A DNA stretch of 64,000 bases. Origin: Streptomyces wuyuanensis (GTDB taxonomy: Bacteria; Actinomycetota; Actinomycetes; Streptomycetales; Streptomycetaceae). Under the pieces are notes generated by a model that saw only the letters and a list, made by a program, of their open reading frames with translations, had not been told where the DNA came from and made no database searches. This document shows positions 57,365 to 64,000 of the stretch, one piece after another; positions within the stretch are counted from its first letter, which is position 1, and every line of letters starts with the position of its first letter. The position numbers were made by a program, and so were the translations under genes. The DNA lies in assembly GCF_900103455.1 (NCBI RefSeq), contig NZ_FNHI01000012.1, forward strand, positions 124,001 to 188,000. Reading direction: 5' to 3'.

Positions 57365-58062
57365 GAAGCGATCTGACATCCATGACGGCCGTGCTGGAGG
57401 GCTTCACCTCCCGGAAGAGCACGTCGGACGGCCTGGCCGCGGAGCGCCGGCCGGTCCCGTTCCCGAACGCCGTGCCCGTCGAACCGGCCGTGCAGACCGA
57501 CGACCTGCGCCCTGTCCACGATCTGCGGGACACGCTTCAGCGCCGGCGCTCCACGCTCCAGTACGCGCCGCAGCCGGTACGTACCGGCGTGATCCTTTCC
57601 CTGCTGACCGAGGCGCTGCTCAGGGACCGCGACGACTGGGGACTCGACGCCGCGGCGGGCGCGCTGGAGGGCTTCGTCTTCGCCTTCCGCAGCGAGGGCG
57701 CGGCGCCGGGACTGTACCGCGTGACAGCCGAGGGCAGTTGGCACCTGGCGGGACTCGACGCACTCGGGCCGGTCGAGAACCTCGGCGTCCAGCGCGAGTT
57801 CTCCACCGCGGCGGGGATCGTCGCGGTGTACGCCAACCTGGACCGGGCAGACACCTGGGCGGGGTCCCACGGGTACCGCGTCAGTGCGGGTCGGGTCGCG
57901 ATGGCAACCTACGACCTCAATCTCCGGATTCAGGCGCTGGGGCTCGTCGGCACGCTGTTCGGCGGATTCATCCCCTCTTCCGTGCATCGTCTGGTGCACA
58001 GCGACGGGGCGTCCCGCCATTCCCTCCTGGCCACCACATACGCCTGTCCCCCACCGAACTGA
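57361..58062 (+). CDS. Second nitroreductase/SagB-like protein
   Basis: A 233-residue protein with features of the SagB half only: HDLRDTLQRRRSTLQYAPQPV (the R-R-S flavin-binding start), GFVFAFRSEGAAPGLYRV, and MATYDLNLRIQALGLVGTLFGGFIPSSVH. It is coupled to the preceding dehydrogenase (GTGA overlap at 57361). It may form a heterodimer with that protein, or be a separate oxidase. Some expected flavin contacts are not obvious, so it could also be a catalytically weak partner. Last gene of the rightward operon. Confidence 0.75.
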   Translation: MRSDLTSMTAVLEGFTSRKSTSDGLAAERRPVPFPNAVPVEPAVQTDDLRPVHDLRDTLQRRRSTLQYAPQPVRTGVILSLLTEALLRDRDDWGLDAAAGALEGFVFAFRSEGAAPGLYRVTAEGSWHLAGLDALGPVENLGVQREFSTAAGIVAVYANLDRADTWAGSHGYRVSAGRVAMATYDLNLRIQALGLVGTLFGGFIPSSVHRLVHSDGASRHSLLATTYACPPPN

Positions 58063-58095
58063 CCGTACTCGGCAAGGGCGAGACCGGGGCCCGTA

Positions 58096-58137
58096 AACGA
58101 CGGCCTGCGCAACCGATGGGTTGCGCAGGCCGTCGTT
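58096..58137 (+). terminator. Terminator of the thiopeptide operon
   Basis: A perfect 19-bp stem (arms 58096-58114 and 58119-58137, core GGCCTGCGCAACC) with loop GATG, 33 nt past the last cluster gene. It lies between convergent operons and may protect tuf from antisense readthrough. Confidence 0.85.
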
Positions 58138-58174
58138 GTACGCACGGAGGCGTCATCCGCGCGGGCACGGCGAA

Positions 58175-58205
58175 GGGCCCGTACGACGTGCTGCCGTACG
58201 GGCCC
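58175..58205 (-). terminator. Terminator of the str operon after tuf
   Basis: GGGCCCGTACG / CGTACGGGCCC, a perfect 11-bp stem with a 9-nt loop, 61 nt past the tuf stop. A separate hairpin from the one ending the thiopeptide operon. Confidence 0.7.
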
Positions 58206-58266
58206 CTGCTTGGTGCGATGCGCTCTAGTTCAGAGCAACCGGGTCAACCCGATCGAACAAGCGAGA

Positions 58267-59460
<1,194 letters not shown>

Positions 59461-59612
59461 TGGGGTCCTCCTGTGGAGTGGTTCTGTACGCCTTACTCAT
59501 CGGCGCCAGGGTGATCTTTGCTGGTGGTGCCGACCGCCGGGACGAGCCTCACGGGTTCGCGCGAAACGTCCCGACGGTTCGGCGTCAAGCCTAAAGCGTG
59601 TACTCGGGTGAG

Positions 59613-61739
<2,127 letters not shown>

Positions 61740-61778
61740 AAGGCTCAGTCTTCTCTCGGTTCTCGATGTGGGTAGCGA

Positions 61779-62249
61779 CTACCAGCGGTAGTGCGCGAAG
61801 GCCTTGTTGGACTCGGCCATCTTGTGCGTGTCCTCGCGCTTCTTGACCGAAGCACCGAGGCCGTTCGAGGCGTCGAGCAGTTCGTTCATGAGGCGCTCGG
61901 TCATGGTCTTCTCACGGCGGGCGCGGGAGTACCCGACGACCCAGCGCAGCGCGAGGGTGGAGGCGCGACCGGGCTTGACCTCGATCGGCACCTGGTAGGT
62001 GGCGCCACCGACACGGCGGGACTTGACCTCGAGGGACGGCTTGACGTTCTCGAGAGCGCGCTTCAGCGTGATGACCGGGTCGGCACCGGTCTTCTCACGG
62101 AGGCCCTCCATGGCGCCGTAGACGATGCGCTCGGCGGTGGAGCGCTTGCCGTTCAGCAGGAGCTTGTTGATCAGCGAGGTGACCAGAGGAGAACCGTAGA
62201 CCGGGTCGATGATGACCGGGCGCTTCGGGGCGGGGCCCTTACGAGGCAT
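61779..62249 (-). CDS. rpsG: 30S ribosomal protein S7
   Basis: A head-assembly protein. 156 residues: MPRKGPAPKRPVIIDPVYGSPLVTSLINKLLLNGKRSTAERIVYGAMEGL, RVGGATYQVPIEVKPGRASTLALRW, ending KMAESNKAFAHYRW. ATG 62249, 2 nt after rpsL. Confidence 0.99.
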   Translation of the reverse strand: MPRKGPAPKRPVIIDPVYGSPLVTSLINKLLLNGKRSTAERIVYGAMEGLREKTGADPVITLKRALENVKPSLEVKSRRVGGATYQVPIEVKPGRASTLALRWVVGYSRARREKTMTERLMNELLDASNGLGASVKKREDTHKMAESNKAFAHYRW

Positions 62250-62251
62250 TC

Positions 62252-62623
62252 TTACTTCTCCTTCTTGGCGCCGTAGCGGCTGCGGGCCTGCTTGCGGTTC
62301 TTGACACCCTGGGTGTCGAGGGAACCGCGGATGATCTTGTAGCGAACACCCGGCAGGTCCTTCACACGGCCACCACGCACGAGCACGATGGAGTGCTCCT
62401 GCAGGTTGTGCCCCTCACCCGGAATGTAGGCCGTGACCTCGATGCCCGAGGTCAGACGCACACGCGCGACCTTACGGAGGGCCGAGTTCGGCTTCTTCGG
62501 GGTGGTCGTGAACACACGCGTGCAGACGCCGCGGCGCTGAGGGGAACCCTCGAGTGCGGGCGTCTTGTTCTTCTCGACCTTGTCCTGCCGGCCCTTCCGG
62601 ACCAGCTGCTGGATCGTAGGCAC
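62252..62623 (-). CDS. rpsL: 30S ribosomal protein S12
   Basis: A decoding-centre protein. 123 residues: PTIQQLVRKGRQDKVEKNKTPALEGSPQRRGVCTRVFTTTPKKPNSALRKVARVRLTSG, VRGGRVKDLPGVRYKIIRG. The loop positions linked to streptomycin resistance (Lys in PKKPN and GRVKDLP) are the sensitive type. GTG 62623 with GGAGAAG upstream; the open frame to 63019 is leader. First gene of the str operon. Confidence 0.99.
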   Translation of the reverse strand: MPTIQQLVRKGRQDKVEKNKTPALEGSPQRRGVCTRVFTTTPKKPNSALRKVARVRLTSGIEVTAYIPGEGHNLQEHSIVLVRGGRVKDLPGVRYKIIRGSLDTQGVKNRKQARSRYGAKKEK

Positions 62624-62671
62624 TACTTCTCCGGTTTCTGTGTGCCGTAGTAAAACTAACCTGGAACGTCG

Positions 62672-62696
62672 CCGACCCACGCGGTCGGGTGTGTCG
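62672..62696 (-). promoter_or_regulatory. Leader element shared with rpsJ (rpsL copy)
   Basis: Transcript strand: CGACACAC followed by CCGACC-GCGTG-GGTCGG, differing from the rpsJ copy at one base. It ends 48 nt before the rpsL GTG and about 110 nt into the predicted leader. ATCTGCG (62730-62736) lies upstream and GTTCCAG (62661-62667) downstream, as in the rpsJ leader. Confidence 0.65.
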
Positions 62697-62813
62697 AATA
62701 CCGCGGACCCCCGCCCAAGGCGGAAAAGGCGCAGATTACGGTGGCCGGTCTTGGCTCGCTGTGCGGCTGAGGACACGCACATGAGCCCAGGCACACCCCA
62801 GGCACAAGGTCTG

Positions 62814-62842
62814 AGCGTACCTACCTCACCGACTTCGGTCAA
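62814..62842 (-). promoter_or_regulatory. Promoter of the str operon
   Basis: -35 TTGACC (62837-62842) and -10 TACGCT (62814-62819) with a 17-bp spacer. Predicted start near 62807, giving a ~184-nt leader. The 350 bp from here to the rpoC terminator hold no gene I can support. Confidence 0.6.
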
Positions 62843-63194
62843 AACAAATGGAGCCCGCCCGACACTCCGGACTTTCGCCAGATGTCCACCCTGGCCGTCG
62901 GCGCCCTCGATTCCATTGTGCCGCGCCCCCCGGAACTTCTCTCCGTCGATCGCCGCCGCGGCTCCCCGCTCACACCCGGACACACCGTGCGCAGCCGCCC
63001 GACGGCGGAGAACCAGCACGTGAGAGCGGTGCGCCGACGCGCAGGCGACCTGCCGCCGCCCTCCGGACCCCTGCGCCCCACCGGGTCAGGACCACCGCCC
63101 CGCGCCCCCGCCGACCGGCCGCCGGCCTCCGCGGCCCGCCTCACGTGCCCCGGCGCACGGGGGACGCTCACCCCGCCCGCCAGACGCCCTGAAC

Positions 63195-63238
63195 ACGCCA
63201 AGGGCGGCCACCCCCTCAGGGGTGACCGCCCTTGGCGT
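63195..63238 (-). terminator. Terminator of rpoC (rpoBC operon)
   Basis: The perfect 13-bp ACGCCAAGGGCGG / CCGCCCTTGGCGT continues inward after one mismatch with CACCCC/GGGGTG. It starts 12 nt past the rpoC stop codon. Confidence 0.85.
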
Positions 63239-63250
63239 CAGACGTACGCC

Positions 63251-64000
63251 TTACTGGTTGTACGGACCGTAGTCGTAGTCCTCCAGCGGAACGGCCTGGC
63301 CGGAGCCGGTGCCGAACGGCGAGTAGTCGATGTCGTCGTAGCCGACGGCCGAGTACATCGCGGCCTTGGCCTCCTCGGTCGGCTCGACCCGGATGTTGCG
63401 GTAGCGGGCGAGGCCCGTGCCGGCCGGGATGAGCTTACCGATGATGACGTTCTCCTTGAGGCCGATCAGGGAGTCCGACTTGGCGTTGATCGCCGCGTCG
63501 GTGAGGACCCTGGTCGTCTCCTGGAAGGACGCCGCCGACAGCCACGACTCGGTCGCCAGCGAGGCCTTGGTGATACCCATCAGCTGCGGACGGCCGGAGG
63601 CCGGGTGGCCGCCTTCCTGGACCACACGACGGTTCTCGTGCTCGAACTTCGAGCGCTCGACCAGCTCGCCCGGCAGCAGCTCCGCGTCGCCGGATTCGAT
63701 GATCGTCACACGGCGCAGCATCTGCCGGATGATGATCTCGATGTGCTTGTCGTGGATCGACACACCCTGCGAGTTGTAGACCTTCTGGACCTCGCCGACC
63801 AGGTGGACCTGGACGGCGCGCTGGCCGAGGATCCGCAGCACGTCGTGCGGGTTGGTGGCACCGAAGGTGAGCTTCTGGCCCACCTCGACGTGGTCGCCGT
63901 CCCGCACCAGGAGCTTGGCGCGCTTGGAGATCGGGTAGGCCGCCTCGTCGCTGCCGTCGTCCGGAGTGATGACGATCTTCTTGGTCTTCTCGGTCTCCTC
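63251..64000 (-). CDS. rpoC: RNA polymerase subunit beta', C-terminal part
   Basis: 249 residues of the C-terminus; the 5' part lies beyond the right edge. Recognisable: VGEVQKVYNSQGVSIHDKHIEIIIRQMLRRV, LMGITKASLATESWLSAASFQETTRVLTDAAI, and KENVIIGKLIPAGTGLARYR. It ends in an acidic tail (YDDIDYSPFGTGSGQ...DYDYGPYNQ). Reverse strand, upstream of the str operon, as in other streptomycetes. Confidence 0.98.
   Translation of the reverse strand, partial: EETEKTKKIVITPDDGSDEAAYPISKRAKLLVRDGDHVEVGQKLTFGATNPHDVLRILGQRAVQVHLVGEVQKVYNSQGVSIHDKHIEIIIRQMLRRVTIIESGDAELLPGELVERSKFEHENRRVVQEGGHPASGRPQLMGITKASLATESWLSAASFQETTRVLTDAAINAKSDSLIGLKENVIIGKLIPAGTGLARYRNIRVEPTEEAKAAMYSAVGYDDIDYSPFGTGSGQAVPLEDYDYGPYNQ

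Noticed and set aside
62252..62623. Streptomycin-resistance type S12
   Set aside because: Both critical Lys residues are the sensitive wild type.

Overview
This is a high-GC actinobacterial chromosome segment, almost certainly Streptomyces. The evidence is very high GC with strong third-position bias, many GTG starts, and the gene order glmS...coaA...glmM-rpsI-rplM...truA-rplQ-rpoA...S10/spc operons...tuf-fusA-rpsG-rpsL-rpoC. A close relative of the Streptomyces thiostrepton-resistance methyltransferase is also present. I recognised no tRNA, rRNA, CRISPR array, insertion sequence or integrase.

Layout. (1) 1-9.9 kb: glmS (cut by the left edge), a lipoprotein, coaA, a DUF389 membrane protein, a very short GntR-type regulator divergent from two tiny genes, a Tat/lipoprotein alpha/beta hydrolase, glmM, and the rplM-rpsI operon. 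(2) 9.9-20.5 kb: an ABC-F ATPase, a membrane-anchored secreted protein, and a reverse-strand poly-gamma-glutamate-type polymer locus: CapA/PgsA-like, a tandem HAMP receptor-like protein, PgsB, PgsC, and an NlpC/P60-like hydrolase. (3) 20.5-38.4 kb: truA, then the reverse-strand ribosomal superoperon from rpsJ (promoter near 38.4 kb) to rplQ, including secY, adk, map, infA and rpoA. Several strong hairpins divide it. (4) 38.6-45.3 kb: a frameshifted membrane protein gene, an MmpS-like lipoprotein, and a two-gene RNA-repair module (RNA ligase/kinase, then a four-domain DUF504 + EEP + 2H + nucleotidyltransferase protein). (5) 45.5-58.1 kb: a complete-looking thiopeptide antibiotic cluster. (6) 58.3-64 kb: the reverse-strand str operon (rpsL-rpsG-fusA-tuf) and the 3' end of rpoC.

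The thiopeptide cluster is the main accessory feature. A 47-residue precursor (core SCTTSSVSTSSSSSSS) is encoded upstream of the split lantibiotic-type dehydratase (glutamylation and elimination proteins). The divergent operon encodes the pyridine synthase, the YcaO cyclodehydratase, its leader-binding partner, an azoline dehydrogenase and a second nitroreductase-like protein. A P450, a small NosA-candidate protein and a Tsr-type 23S rRNA methyltransferase complete it. The core and gene set point to the berninamycin/geninthiocin family (35-atom ring, dehydroalanine tail, hydroxyvaline). The cluster sits between the two main translation operons and next to the genes for EF-Tu and EF-G. Its self-resistance gene points to the ribosomal GTPase centre as the target.

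Other notable signals are a 25-nt leader element shared by rpsJ and rpsL, hairpins inside the superoperon, and a homopolymer frameshift at 39.58 kb.
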